Shown in pieces: positions 18,033-26,249 of a DNA stretch of 64,000 nt; within the stretch, counting starts at the first letter, position 1; every line of letters starts with the position of its first letter. The stretch covers positions 3,596,001-3,660,000 of the forward strand of contig CBDEHK010000001.1 of assembly GCA_965238305.1 (NCBI GenBank). The letters are read 5' to 3'. Below the pieces are notes generated by a model. The model was not told where the DNA came from. It was given only the letters and a program-made list of their open reading frames with translations, and made no database searches. The DNA comes from CBDCGJ01 sp965238305. GTDB taxonomy: Bacteria > Pseudomonadota > Alphaproteobacteria > GCA-2731375. The translations under genes and the position numbers were made by a program.

Positions 18033-18839
18033 ATGACGTTCACCCACATTCTATTTGATATCCAAGATGAAATTGCGACGATTACGCTCAATCGACCCGA
18101 TGCGCTCAACGCGCTAAGCCCGCAGATGTATGACGATCTTCGTGAAGCCTTTCGCCAAATCAAGGCGGAAGCTGGCGAAGGAGTCAAAGCCGCAATCCTA
18201 ACTGGTGCTGGTCGTGCGTTTTGCGCCGGCGGCGATGTCAAGTCGATGGCAAGCAATGAACGACTTCCGAAAGATGTCCGCCGCGGCCTTCGATCCGCGC
18301 ACGATATCATGTTCGATTTGGCCAATATCGAAGTGCCGGTGGTCGCCTTGGTTGACGGACCGGCGGCGGGCGCCGGCTGCAACATCGCGTTGGCAGCCGA
18401 TTTTGTCTTGGCGACGCCACGCGCCATGTTCATGCAGGCCTTTGGTCGCATCGGTGCGGTACCGGATTTTGGCGGTTTTTACCTGCTTCCCAGACTGGTC
18501 GGCCTGCAGAAAGCCAAGGAGCTCGTCTATACGGCAAGGAAAGTCGACGCCGAAGAAGCCAAGGAACTGGGTCTGGTACTGGAAATCGTTAGCCAAGATA
18601 ACGCCATGGAGGACGCCCGCGAATTCGCAGGCCGCTTCCGCCATGCTTCCACTGAAGCCATTGGCCTGTCGAAAGTCATCTTGAACCAATCTTTCAACTT
18701 GGATCACCGGACGTTGTTGGAATTGGAAGCGGATGCGCAAGGCATGGCCCTGACCAGTCAATATCACCGTGACGCCGTGGCCCGTTTTGTCGCCAAGGAA
18801 CCTTCCCAGTATGACTGGGAAAAATTAAGTCAGGGCTGA
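18033..18839 (+). CDS. Enoyl-CoA hydratase/isomerase (PaaG-like crotonase)
   Basis: A 268-residue crotonase. First oxyanion segment GRAFCAGGDVKSM (about residues 59-71), second GPAAGAGCNIALAADF, and the catalytic turn FGRIGAVPDFGG, whose Asp corresponds to the acid used by PaaG-type 1,2-epoxyphenylacetyl-CoA isomerases and dienoyl isomerases. A Shine-Dalgarno AGGAGA lies about 10 nt upstream. It opens a four-gene plus-strand operon divergent from the acyl-CoA dehydrogenase operon, so joint regulation is likely. Hydratase versus isomerase activity cannot be decided from sequence. Confidence 0.87.
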   Translation: MTFTHILFDIQDEIATITLNRPDALNALSPQMYDDLREAFRQIKAEAGEGVKAAILTGAGRAFCAGGDVKSMASNERLPKDVRRGLRSAHDIMFDLANIEVPVVALVDGPAAGAGCNIALAADFVLATPRAMFMQAFGRIGAVPDFGGFYLLPRLVGLQKAKELVYTARKVDAEEAKELGLVLEIVSQDNAMEDAREFAGRFRHASTEAIGLSKVILNQSFNLDHRTLLELEADAQGMALTSQYHRDAVARFVAKEPSQYDWEKLSQG

Positions 18840-18840
18840 A

Positions 18841-19698
18841 ATGGACAAACTAACAACTGGCTACGGCCTGATCGAAGGCCCGGTTTGGGATTCTGAACGC
18901 GGCCTGGTTTTTTCCGATGTGGTGTTTGGCGGTGCCTTCTGCCTAAAAATCGATGGCAGTGTCGAACAAGTGATCGCGCATCGTCGCGGGATGGGCGGCA
19001 TGGCACCGCATATCGACGGTGGTTTGGTCGTCTCCGGGCGCAACATCTCGCATAAACATTATCACACCGACGGCAGCACCACATTGCTTGCGGGCGACGA
19101 TGATCTTGGGGTGATCGGCTTTAATGACCTGACAACAGATGTTAAGGGTCGAATTTACGCAGGCGCGTTAACTTTTCGCCCGGTCGGCTCTGACGAAGCA
19201 GCGACACCGGCGCCGCTTTATTGCATTGACCTAGATGGCAGCGCCCGGATTGTCGGGCAGGATATTATATTGACCAATGGTCTGGGATTTTCTCCCGACG
19301 GCAGTCGACTTTATCATTCGGAATCGCGGCGGAACCTGGTTCGCGCTTATGAAGTCGTTGAAAATGGCGACTTGAGCCCGCATCAAACCTTCGCTTCAAT
19401 TGAAGATGGGATACCGGATGGCTTGGCTGTTGCGGTCGATGGCAGCGTCTGGGTCGCTGTGGCGCACGGCAGCCGGGTTGACGTGTTCGAACCTGACGGT
19501 CAGCTGCGCCAGTCTATCTCGGTCGATTTGCCCATGGTCACCAGTGTTTGTTTCGGTGGGGACGATTTGACGGATCTCTATATTGTCACCGGCTCCGGCG
19601 GCACTGATAGTGATCGGACAGGAAGTGTCTATCGATACAACGCGGATGTCGCTGGCTTACCTATCGCGCCAGCCCGCGTACCGCTGGCGGATGGATGA
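18841..19698 (+). CDS. SMP-30/gluconolactonase/LRE family protein
   Basis: A 285-residue six-bladed beta-propeller of the SMP-30/gluconolaconase-like region family. Typical features are EGPVWDSERGLVFSDV near the N-terminus (first metal-ligand Glu), LTTDVKGRIYAG in the middle, TNGLGFSPDGSRLYHSES (Asn ligand) and a later DGLAVAVDGSVWVA with the metal-binding Asp. Members hydrolyse lactones with a divalent metal. It starts 1 nt after the crotonase stop. In this operon a lactonase would suit opening of a cyclic intermediate, which is inference. Confidence 0.86.
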   Translation: MDKLTTGYGLIEGPVWDSERGLVFSDVVFGGAFCLKIDGSVEQVIAHRRGMGGMAPHIDGGLVVSGRNISHKHYHTDGSTTLLAGDDDLGVIGFNDLTTDVKGRIYAGALTFRPVGSDEAATPAPLYCIDLDGSARIVGQDIILTNGLGFSPDGSRLYHSESRRNLVRAYEVVENGDLSPHQTFASIEDGIPDGLAVAVDGSVWVAVAHGSRVDVFEPDGQLRQSISVDLPMVTSVCFGGDDLTDLYIVTGSGGTDSDRTGSVYRYNADVAGLPIAPARVPLADG

Positions 19699-19705
19699 GG
19701 CGGCC

Positions 19706-20704
19706 ATGAAAGCAATGATCATCAGCAATTTTGGCGACTCGGACGTCTTGGAAGCCAAGCAAATCCCGCGCCCGGCGCTTGGGCCAGAGCAAATTCTAGT
19801 ATCTGTCGCCGCGACAAGCGTCAATCCGGTGGATTGGAAAATTCGCCGCCTGGGCCCACCAATTGCGCCGGTACTCCCCGCTGTTTTGCACGGCGACGTC
19901 GCTGGTGTCGTCGAAGAAGTGGGGATCGACGTCGATGATTTCAAACCGGGTGACGAGGTATACGGATGTGGTGGCGGCGTGAAAGGACATTGCGGCGCCC
20001 TGGCGGAGCGGATGGTTTGCAATGCCGCCTTGATGGCGAAAAAACCAAAGTCTTTGTCGATGGGTGATGCGGCCGCCCTGCCCCTGGTAACGATTACGGC
20101 TTGGGAAGGTTTGGTCGACCGGGCGAATGTGCAGGCCGGACAATCGGTTCTAGTCCATGCTGGCGCCGGCGGCGTGGGTCATATCGCGACGCAAATTGCG
20201 ATGGCGCGCGGGGCGAAGGTTTTCGCCACTGTCTCGGGACCGGAGAAAGCGGCGATTGTCGAAAGTTATGGCGCCACCGCCATCAACTATCGTGACCTGA
20301 CAGTAGAAAATTACGTCGCCCAATATACAGATGGTGCTGGCTTCGATGTGGTTTACGACACCGTCGGCGGCGACAATCTCACTAAATCGTTGGTAGCCAC
20401 CGCCACCAATGGGACCGTCGTCTCCTGCCAGATCAACTCCACCCAAGATTTGACACCGATGCATCAGAAAGGTTTGAGTTTGCACGGCATATTTATGCTG
20501 CTACCGATGCTCACGGGAATGGGTCAGGCGCGTCATGGCGAGATCATGCGCGAGGCGGCCATACTCGCAGACGAAGGCAAACTAAAACCGCTTATCGATC
20601 CAAGCAATTTCGAACTAACAGATGCTCCTGCGGCCCACGCGCTTCTGGAAAACGGCAATGCATCCGGCAAAGTTGTCATTCACGTCAATCGCAACGTTGG
20701 TTAG
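19706..20704 (+). CDS. NADPH-dependent MDR-family oxidoreductase (quinone reductase-like)
   Basis: A 332-residue medium-chain dehydrogenase/reductase without structural-zinc cysteines, therefore of the quinone oxidoreductase/enoyl reductase branch. Motifs: TSVNPVDWKIR near the N-terminus, VLHGDVAGVVEEVG, and the nucleotide-binding VHAGAGGVGHIATQIA. I chose the ATG at 19706 because a GAGG sits 5 nt before it; an in-frame ATG at 19691 overlaps the previous gene and has a weaker site, and a longer frame from 19583 is not credible. It follows the SMP-30-like gene by 7 nt. Reduction of an activated double bond is likely, substrate unknown. Confidence 0.86.
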   Translation: MKAMIISNFGDSDVLEAKQIPRPALGPEQILVSVAATSVNPVDWKIRRLGPPIAPVLPAVLHGDVAGVVEEVGIDVDDFKPGDEVYGCGGGVKGHCGALAERMVCNAALMAKKPKSLSMGDAAALPLVTITAWEGLVDRANVQAGQSVLVHAGAGGVGHIATQIAMARGAKVFATVSGPEKAAIVESYGATAINYRDLTVENYVAQYTDGAGFDVVYDTVGGDNLTKSLVATATNGTVVSCQINSTQDLTPMHQKGLSLHGIFMLLPMLTGMGQARHGEIMREAAILADEGKLKPLIDPSNFELTDAPAAHALLENGNASGKVVIHVNRNVG

Positions 20705-20725
20705 ACCCAAGACGGAACTCATGTC

Positions 20726-21214
20726 ATGAATTTGAAATCATCGCTGTCGTTGCAATCCGCCAGCACCATTGTCGATACCGCTCTCAGCAATGGGCGGGCA
20801 GAAGGGATGCTGCCATTGACGGTTGTGGTGCTTGATTCGGGCGGGCGAATTGTTGCGACGAAAAGTGAAGATGGTTCCGGTTTACTGCGTTTCGATATCG
20901 CGTATGGCAAAGCTTGGGGTGCCCTGGGCATGGGAATATCCAGTCGTCTGATCGGCGAGCGGCTGGGTGCGCGTCCGAGTTTTCAAAACGCTTTGGCTGC
21001 TGCTTCCGACGGCAAGGTTATTCCGGTTCCGGGCGGGGTTCTGATCAAGGACGAAGACAGCAGCGTTGTCGGGGCCGTCGGTATCAGCGGCGATACCTCG
21101 GACAAGGACGAATATTGCGCTATTTTGGGTATTCGAAAGGCAGATTACGAAAGCGAGCCGAAAGAACCAAATGCCGAATGGCAAAATTCTAAGTTGTCAG
21201 ACTTGGATAGATAA
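20726..21214 (+). CDS. GlcG/HbpS-like (DUF336) protein
   Basis: This 162-residue protein fits the GlcG/HbpS (DUF336, Haem_degrading) family: a helix-rich N-terminus (SASTIVDTALSNGRAEGM), LTVVVLDSGGRIVA, DIAYGKAWGALGMG and the glycine-rich end VIPVPGGVLIKDED followed by VGAVGISG. Family members are small alpha/beta proteins of uncertain role that often accompany catabolic operons and sometimes bind haem or cobalamin. No signal peptide is seen. It is the last gene of the 18033-21214 operon. The function here is not known. Confidence 0.83.
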   Translation: MNLKSSLSLQSASTIVDTALSNGRAEGMLPLTVVVLDSGGRIVATKSEDGSGLLRFDIAYGKAWGALGMGISSRLIGERLGARPSFQNALAAASDGKVIPVPGGVLIKDEDSSVVGAVGISGDTSDKDEYCAILGIRKADYESEPKEPNAEWQNSKLSDLDR

Positions 21215-21223
21215 CCTATTCAG

Positions 21224-21258
21224 TTGCAACACAATCACACTTCGTCTATAGTCGAAGT
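21224..21258 (+). promoter_or_regulatory. Sigma-70-like promoter with overlapping palindromic operator, apparently leaderless arsR start
   Basis: TTGCAA at 21224-21229 and TATAGT at 21247-21252 are 17 bp apart. Transcription would begin about 7 bp later, at or next to the ATG at 21259, and no Shine-Dalgarno is present. A near-perfect inverted repeat (arms ACTTCG/CGAAGT around CTATAG, two T:T mismatches) spans 21239-21258 and covers the -10 box, ideal for autorepression by the ArsR protein. Confidence 0.65.
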
Positions 21259-21939
21259 ATGATTGACATTCCAGACATATCAAAAATTGCCTCTCTTGTC
21301 GGTGATCCGGCGCGGGTGCAAATGCTGTCGGCGTTGGTGACAATCCCGGCCTTGACGGCCAGCGAATTAGCGCAGGAAGCCGGTATCACAGCGCAAACCG
21401 CAACGTCACATCTCAAGAAGCTTCAACAAGGTGGACTGATTGAACAACGTCGCCAGGGACGTCACCGCTACTTCCATCTGGCGAACGACGAGGTGGCGCA
21501 AACGTTGGAAAATCTTGCCGATTTGGCGGCTCGCACTGGCCACGTACGTAATAAACCGGGTCCGAAAGACCCGGCCATGCGGTATGCCCGAGTTTGTTAT
21601 GGGCATCTGGCCGGTGATATGGGGATCAAGTTATTGGACGGACTGCGGGTCAATGGCATAGTGAGCGATGACGAATACGATCTTGAACTAACTGATCGCG
21701 GCATTGCCTTTGTTGAAGATTTCGGCATTGACTTGAGCGCGCTGAAGAAACAACGCCGTCCAGTTTGCAAAGCCTGTCTGGATTGGAGCAATCGACGCAG
21801 CCATCTCGCGGGATCCCTCGGCACAGCCATCATGCAGCAAATAGAAGCCCGAGGCTGGGCAAAACGTGTGGACGGCAAACGAACGGTACACTTCACGCCG
21901 ACTGGGGAACAGGCCTTCAACAATTTATTCAGGGCCTAG
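21259..21939 (+). CDS. ArsR/SmtB-family winged-helix regulator with C-terminal extension
   Basis: The 226-residue protein has an N-terminal winged helix: GDPARVQMLSAL, then the helix-turn-helix LTASELAQEAGITAQTATSHLKKL split over residues 33-56, and a wing QRRQGRHRYF. ArsR proteins are usually about 100 residues; this one carries a C-terminal half with PVCKACLDWSNRRSHLAGSLG, as in longer ArsR regulators of unknown ligand. The two Cys in CKAC are spaced for metal or redox sensing, but this is a guess. A palindrome abutting the start codon suggests autoregulation. It converges with the ABC permease gene, overlapping by 4 nt. Confidence 0.9.
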   Translation: MIDIPDISKIASLVGDPARVQMLSALVTIPALTASELAQEAGITAQTATSHLKKLQQGGLIEQRRQGRHRYFHLANDEVAQTLENLADLAARTGHVRNKPGPKDPAMRYARVCYGHLAGDMGIKLLDGLRVNGIVSDDEYDLELTDRGIAFVEDFGIDLSALKKQRRPVCKACLDWSNRRSHLAGSLGTAIMQQIEARGWAKRVDGKRTVHFTPTGEQAFNNLFRA

Positions 21940-22730
21940 CGAAGTCGATCCAAGCGCAAACGATGGCGGTCATCACTGAGGCGCCGGCTGCCCAACAAAA
22001 CAGCTGAGACGGCGCCCAAGCAAGTTCCGCCCGCAATCAAGAACATAACCAATAACTGGTATTTCGTCGCTTCAATCGGATCGACACCAGACAAAATCTG
22101 CCCTGTCATCATCCCAGGAAGCGAGACCAAACCGGTCGCCGCCATCGCATTAATTGTCGGCATTAAGGCCATGCGTAGGGCCAATCTTCGAACCGACTGC
22201 ATGGCAACTTGCCTTGGTGCACCCAATGCCAAACGTGCCTCGATGGCGACCCGCTCGCGTGAAGCGGTGTTTGTCAATGTGTCCAATGCTAACGCCACAC
22301 CGGTCATGGTGTTTCCTAACACCATACCCAATAATGGAATCGCAAACTGTGGATGGTACCAAGGATCCGCCTGCAATTGCGTGGTAAGGGCAAACAGTGT
22401 CACCGCGACAGCCGCCATCGCCATACAGCCAACCCCCAGACCATAAGCCCACCAACCGGCAAACCGGCGTTCCTGCCGCGCGACGATCTCCCGTCCGGCA
22501 AACAAAATCATCGCCAGCGCTACAATTGCCGTCAGCCAAGGTGATACCGCTGCAAACAAGGCTTTAAGGATCAGACCGACAGCAGCCAATTGCACTACCA
22601 TTCGAATGGCGGCGACGGCCAATCGGCGCTCCAGCTCCAACCGCAGATAGAGAGAAAGCGCCCCGTTGATTACCAATAACACACTGGCAATAATCAGATC
22701 TGATATTTCCAAAGGCAGATAGCTGTTCAT
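21936..22730 (-). CDS. fetB: FetB-like (UPF0014) ABC transporter permease
   Basis: A 264-residue polytopic protein with about seven predicted membrane segments, for example residues 9-28, 41-60, 66-82 and 92-113. The motifs GMVLGNTMTGVALALD and LGAPRQVAMQSVRRLALRMALMP are typical of the UPF0014 family (E. coli FetB/YbbM), whose FetAB complex exports iron. It overlaps the ATPase gene by 4 nt, confirming a two-gene transporter. The transported substrate in this organism is inferred from homology. Confidence 0.87.
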   Translation of the reverse strand: MNSYLPLEISDLIIASVLLVINGALSLYLRLELERRLAVAAIRMVVQLAAVGLILKALFAAVSPWLTAIVALAMILFAGREIVARQERRFAGWWAYGLGVGCMAMAAVAVTLFALTTQLQADPWYHPQFAIPLLGMVLGNTMTGVALALDTLTNTASRERVAIEARLALGAPRQVAMQSVRRLALRMALMPTINAMAATGLVSLPGMMTGQILSGVDPIEATKYQLLVMFLIAGGTCLGAVSAVLLGSRRLSDDRHRLRLDRLR

Positions 22731-23317
22731 TGCAACGCAATCCTGTTATCGACAATGGTGAAATGCCGGGAGGCGACGCGAGTTGTTTGCGAACGGTCGT
22801 GGCTTACCCATATTACGGCCAGCCCGTCTGCCCGAAGATCGGCGATCAAGGATTCTACCCTTTCCGTTAGCGCACCATCCAATGCCGCCGTTGGTTCGTC
22901 CAACAACAAGACCTGCGGCGAAAGTGTTAAGGATCGCAGTAATGCTAATCGTTGCCGTTCTCCTGTCGAGGCCTGCGCGACAGCCCAATTGCCACAATCA
23001 TTGGGCAAGCCAAGTTTGCTTAATCTTTCGACGACGGTGGGCCAAGCCGGAAAATGATCGCTTATTCGGTCCGCCCACCAGCCTGGCTCCGCTGCCAGAT
23101 AGGTCACTTTTCGCCGCCATTCCGGTGCATTGATGTCCTCGCGACAGACATTATCTAAGGAGATTTCGCCTCTGTTTTGATCAAGATCTGCCAGCGCGCG
23201 AAGAAACAGGCTTTTACCGCTGCCCGATGGGCCGCTCAAGCTGAAGCATTCGCCAGGCGGCAAATCAAATGGATCGCAGCTTAGGCCGAGTATGTTGAGC
23301 GAATTTACCTGTAACAA
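22727..23317 (-). CDS. fetA: FetA-like ABC transporter ATP-binding protein
   Basis: A short 196-residue ABC ATPase. Walker A is GPSGSGKS at 29-36 and Walker B is VLLLDEPTAALD, followed by an H-loop WVSHDR. The ABC signature reads ASTGERQRL instead of LSGGQ, so the second position and the central Gly differ from consensus. The remaining features match FetA/YbbL, the partner of FetB. The short length lacks the usual C-terminal extension, as in FetA. The 4-nt overlap with the permease gene indicates coupled translation. Confidence 0.86.
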   Translation of the reverse strand: MLQVNSLNILGLSCDPFDLPPGECFSLSGPSGSGKSLFLRALADLDQNRGEISLDNVCREDINAPEWRRKVTYLAAEPGWWADRISDHFPAWPTVVERLSKLGLPNDCGNWAVAQASTGERQRLALLRSLTLSPQVLLLDEPTAALDGALTERVESLIADLRADGLAVIWVSHDRSQTTRVASRHFTIVDNRIALQ

Positions 23318-23424
23318 TCCAAATCGTCCTTTCGACGACTATCTTAGGCGTTTTCGCCCCCTTGCCCAAGCGAGGTCGCTATGATCTATCTATCGAGTGA
23401 AAATTCAATCTAGGAGATGACTGT

Positions 23425-24495
23425 ATGAGCGCACCGGTCGGAATATCCTCGACCAACGATGTGGAGGATGTACTTGAACAGCACATTTTTGATGAAGCCA
23501 AGCTGGAAGCATATTTAACATCTTACGTCGCCGGATATTGCCCTGGCCTAAAAGTGGAGCAGTTCCAAGGTGGCATGTCCAATCCGACCTTCTTGCTAAC
23601 CGATGGTGCAGGTATCCGATATGTGTTGCGGAAAAAACCGCCCGGCAAACTGCTGCCGTCGGCGCATGCCGTCGACCGAGAATATAAAGTAATTGCTGCC
23701 CTTGACGGGACCGGCGTGCCAGTCGCCAAGGCCTATGCTCTATGCGAAGATGATGACGTCATCGGTCAGGCATTTTATGTAATGGAACATGTCGAAGGCC
23801 GGGTGATCCGCGACTTTTCATTATCCGACTTGAGCCCAGGGGAACGCGCCGCCCACTATGATGAAATGTGCCGGACATTGGCGAAGCTGCATGCAGTAGA
23901 CTGGCGCGCCGTCGGACTAGAGAGTTATGGCCGTGAAGGTGGCTATTGTGCCCGCCAAATCAGCCGTTGGTCAAAACAATACGAAGCCAGCAAAACCGAT
24001 GACCTACCAAAAATGGAAAAAGTGCTGGATTGGTTAAATGAAAACATGCCGTTCAGCGAAGAAACAACTATTGTCCATGGTGATTTTCGAATGGAGAATA
24101 CAATATATCATGCCAGCGAACCTAAAATACTGGCGATTATTGATTGGGAACTTGGCACCCTAGGCGATCCGCTTTCCGATCTTGCCTATAACTGCCTCAA
24201 TTATCATTACAGCGATGCCGCCCGTGCCGACATTACTAAAATCGATTTCGAGAGTTATGGCATTCCGACGGAAGAAGCATATGTCGCCCGCTATTGCGAG
24301 TTAACCGGTCGCGACAGTATCCCAGATTGGACGTTTTACTTGGTGCTTTCTCTCTATCGGCTCGCCGCTATTGTCCAAGGCGTCTACAAAAGAGGCCTAG
24401 ATGGCAACGCCAGTTCCCCTGAGGCAATCAAAAGAAAGGACGGCTGTCGCAACCTATCCGACGTGGCTTGGCGGCTGCTTGAAGAACGTAGTTAA
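23425..24495 (+). CDS. Aminoglycoside-phosphotransferase-fold protein (ACAD10/11 N-domain-like kinase)
   Basis: A 356-residue member of the APH/choline-kinase fold. The ATP-binding part has GMSNPTFLLTDG and VLRKKPPG (Lys of the nucleotide site), the catalytic loop is VHGDFRMENTIYH, and the metal-binding motif is IIDWELGTLGDPLSDLAY. This subgroup is the one fused to acyl-CoA dehydrogenases in ACAD10/ACAD11, which phosphorylate 4-hydroxyacyl-CoAs before dehydration. Given the acyl-CoA dehydrogenases in the window, a role in hydroxyacyl-CoA catabolism is more likely than drug resistance. SD AGGAG lies upstream of the ATG. Specific substrate unproven. Confidence 0.85.
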   Translation: MSAPVGISSTNDVEDVLEQHIFDEAKLEAYLTSYVAGYCPGLKVEQFQGGMSNPTFLLTDGAGIRYVLRKKPPGKLLPSAHAVDREYKVIAALDGTGVPVAKAYALCEDDDVIGQAFYVMEHVEGRVIRDFSLSDLSPGERAAHYDEMCRTLAKLHAVDWRAVGLESYGREGGYCARQISRWSKQYEASKTDDLPKMEKVLDWLNENMPFSEETTIVHGDFRMENTIYHASEPKILAIIDWELGTLGDPLSDLAYNCLNYHYSDAARADITKIDFESYGIPTEEAYVARYCELTGRDSIPDWTFYLVLSLYRLAAIVQGVYKRGLDGNASSPEAIKRKDGCRNLSDVAWRLLEERS

Positions 24496-24499
24496 TGAT

Positions 24500-25816
24500 T
24501 TAGGGACGGATTGCCCAAAGATCATATTCGTCCGCTTCGACGATTTTTGCGTTGATCAGGTCACCAGGTTTGAGCTCGGTATCACCATTCAAAAAGATGC
24601 AGCCGTCGATATCGGGTGCATCCGCATAAGACCGTCCGATCGCGCCTTCGTCGTCGACGTCATCGATGATGATGTCTAACTCTCTTCCGATTTTCTGCTG
24701 CAGACAGGCGGCGCTGATGCCTTTTTGGGTCGCCATGAAACGATGCCAGCGTTCTTCTTTCACTTCCTCGGGAACCGCGCCGTCTAACTCATTTGCGACG
24801 GCACCATCTACCGCTTCGTATTTAAAACAACCGACACGGTCCAATTGCGCTTCCTGCATCCAATTGAGCAGGAACTCAAAATCCTCTTCGCTTTCACCTG
24901 GAAAACCAACGATAAAAGTTGATCGAATAACCAAATCTGGGCAAATGTCGCGCCAATTGTTGATGCGATCCAGTACTTTTGCCTGATTGGCTGGACGGCG
25001 CATCGCTTTGAGGACAGTTGGGCTGGCATGCTGGAAAGGAATATCCAAATAAGGCAGGATTTTCCCTTCCGCCATCAACGGTATGACATTATCCACATGG
25101 GGGTACGGGTATACATAGTGCAACCGGATCCAGGCATCCAGCTCACCCAAGGCGTTGCATAGATCGTTCATATGTGTGCGTCGTTCGCTGCCTTTCCACA
25201 TCGCCGATTGATGCTTCAAATCCAGGCCATAAGCGCTGGTATCTTGCGAGATGACGAGGATTTCCTTGACCCCGGCATTGACCAGGCGCTCAGCTTCGCG
25301 CATCACCTGATCGATCGGCCGGCTGGCTAGATCACCGCGCAATTGTGGAATAATGCAAAACGAACAGCGATTATTGCAACCTTCGGATATTTTCAAATAC
25401 GCATAATGGCGTGGCGTCAGGCGAATGCCTTCCGGTGGTACCAAATCCTGAAACGGATCATGAGCCGGTGGCACGGCTTCGTGCACCGCCGACATCACGG
25501 CTTCATATTGATGTGGGCCGGTCACCGACAGCACATCCGGGAACCTTTCGCGGATCGGACCTTCATCGACACCCAAGCAACCGGTCACAATCACCCGGCC
25601 GTTCTCTGCCATGGCTTCGCCGATAGCGTCCAGAGATTCTTCCTTAGCGCTGTCGATAAACCCACAGGTATTGACCAATACCACATCAGCGGCATCGTAG
25701 TTCGGTGAAATCTCGTATCCTTCGGCGCGAAGCCTGGTCAGGATACGTTCGGAATCGACCAGCGCCTTCGGACATCCGAGGCTGACAATTCCGACTTTGG
25801 CGGCTGAATTTTGCAT
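24500..25816 (-). CDS. rimO: Ribosomal protein S12 methylthiotransferase RimO
   Basis: RimO is a radical-SAM enzyme that methylthiolates the conserved Asp of ribosomal protein S12. The 438-residue product has the N-terminal UPF0004 cluster ligands Cys15, Cys51 and Cys80, the radical-SAM motif Cys147-x3-Cys151-x2-Cys154 (CNNRCSFC), and a C-terminal TRAM domain beginning around residue 375. SLGCPKALVDSE is the RimO-type N-terminal signature, separating it from MiaB. Convergent with the phosphotransferase gene (4 nt gap). Confidence 0.95.
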   Translation of the reverse strand: MQNSAAKVGIVSLGCPKALVDSERILTRLRAEGYEISPNYDAADVVLVNTCGFIDSAKEESLDAIGEAMAENGRVIVTGCLGVDEGPIRERFPDVLSVTGPHQYEAVMSAVHEAVPPAHDPFQDLVPPEGIRLTPRHYAYLKISEGCNNRCSFCIIPQLRGDLASRPIDQVMREAERLVNAGVKEILVISQDTSAYGLDLKHQSAMWKGSERRTHMNDLCNALGELDAWIRLHYVYPYPHVDNVIPLMAEGKILPYLDIPFQHASPTVLKAMRRPANQAKVLDRINNWRDICPDLVIRSTFIVGFPGESEEDFEFLLNWMQEAQLDRVGCFKYEAVDGAVANELDGAVPEEVKEERWHRFMATQKGISAACLQQKIGRELDIIIDDVDDEGAIGRSYADAPDIDGCIFLNGDTELKPGDLINAKIVEADEYDLWAIRP

Positions 25817-25865
25817 CGCAGCTATATAGACTTATGGAGCGCGTTTGACCAGAAAGATTATAACG

Positions 25866-26165
25866 TCATTGGGTCCCGGCAACATGTTGGAAGCGTGACG
25901 TGATCAAGCTATCTCCGGCGAAGGATTGCACTTGTCCGGCAAAAGTTTTGAAAAATTCTTGCGCCTGTAAATGGGCGAGCGTTTCGTCGCTGTCCCACAT
26001 GCCGATATGGACCCGTTCCGTGCCGTCACCACGAGTTTTGATTTGATAGGAAAACCGCCCACGCAGCTGATCATCCGCTTCGATGTTGCCGACAAAAGCG
26101 TCGACCGCATGTCGCCACATATCCTCATCACCGCTATAGGAATACTCAATCAGAATACCGTCCAT
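25866..26165 (-). CDS. Small ABM/dimeric alpha-beta barrel-like protein
   Basis: This 99-residue protein has the look of a ferredoxin-like dimeric alpha-beta barrel (quinol monooxygenase/ABM or EthD-like): an initial strand GILIEYSYSG, a helix with WRHAVDAFVGNIEAD, the strand RFSYQIKTRGDGTERVHIGMW and a final helix with HLQAQEFFKTFAGQ. I chose the ATG at 26165 because AGGAG lies 8 nt upstream; an in-frame GTG at 26174 falls inside that site. It lies alone between rimO and the amidinotransferase-like gene. No enzyme activity can be assigned. Confidence 0.75.
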   Translation of the reverse strand: MDGILIEYSYSGDEDMWRHAVDAFVGNIEADDQLRGRFSYQIKTRGDGTERVHIGMWDSDETLAHLQAQEFFKTFAGQVQSFAGDSLITSRFQHVAGTQ

Positions 26166-26249
26166 CTTCCGCACTCCTGTTCAAAATCCTGGTTCAGACG
26201 ATGATCGCGCCATTTACCGGGCTTGACAAGACAGCCCACAAAAACGTGA

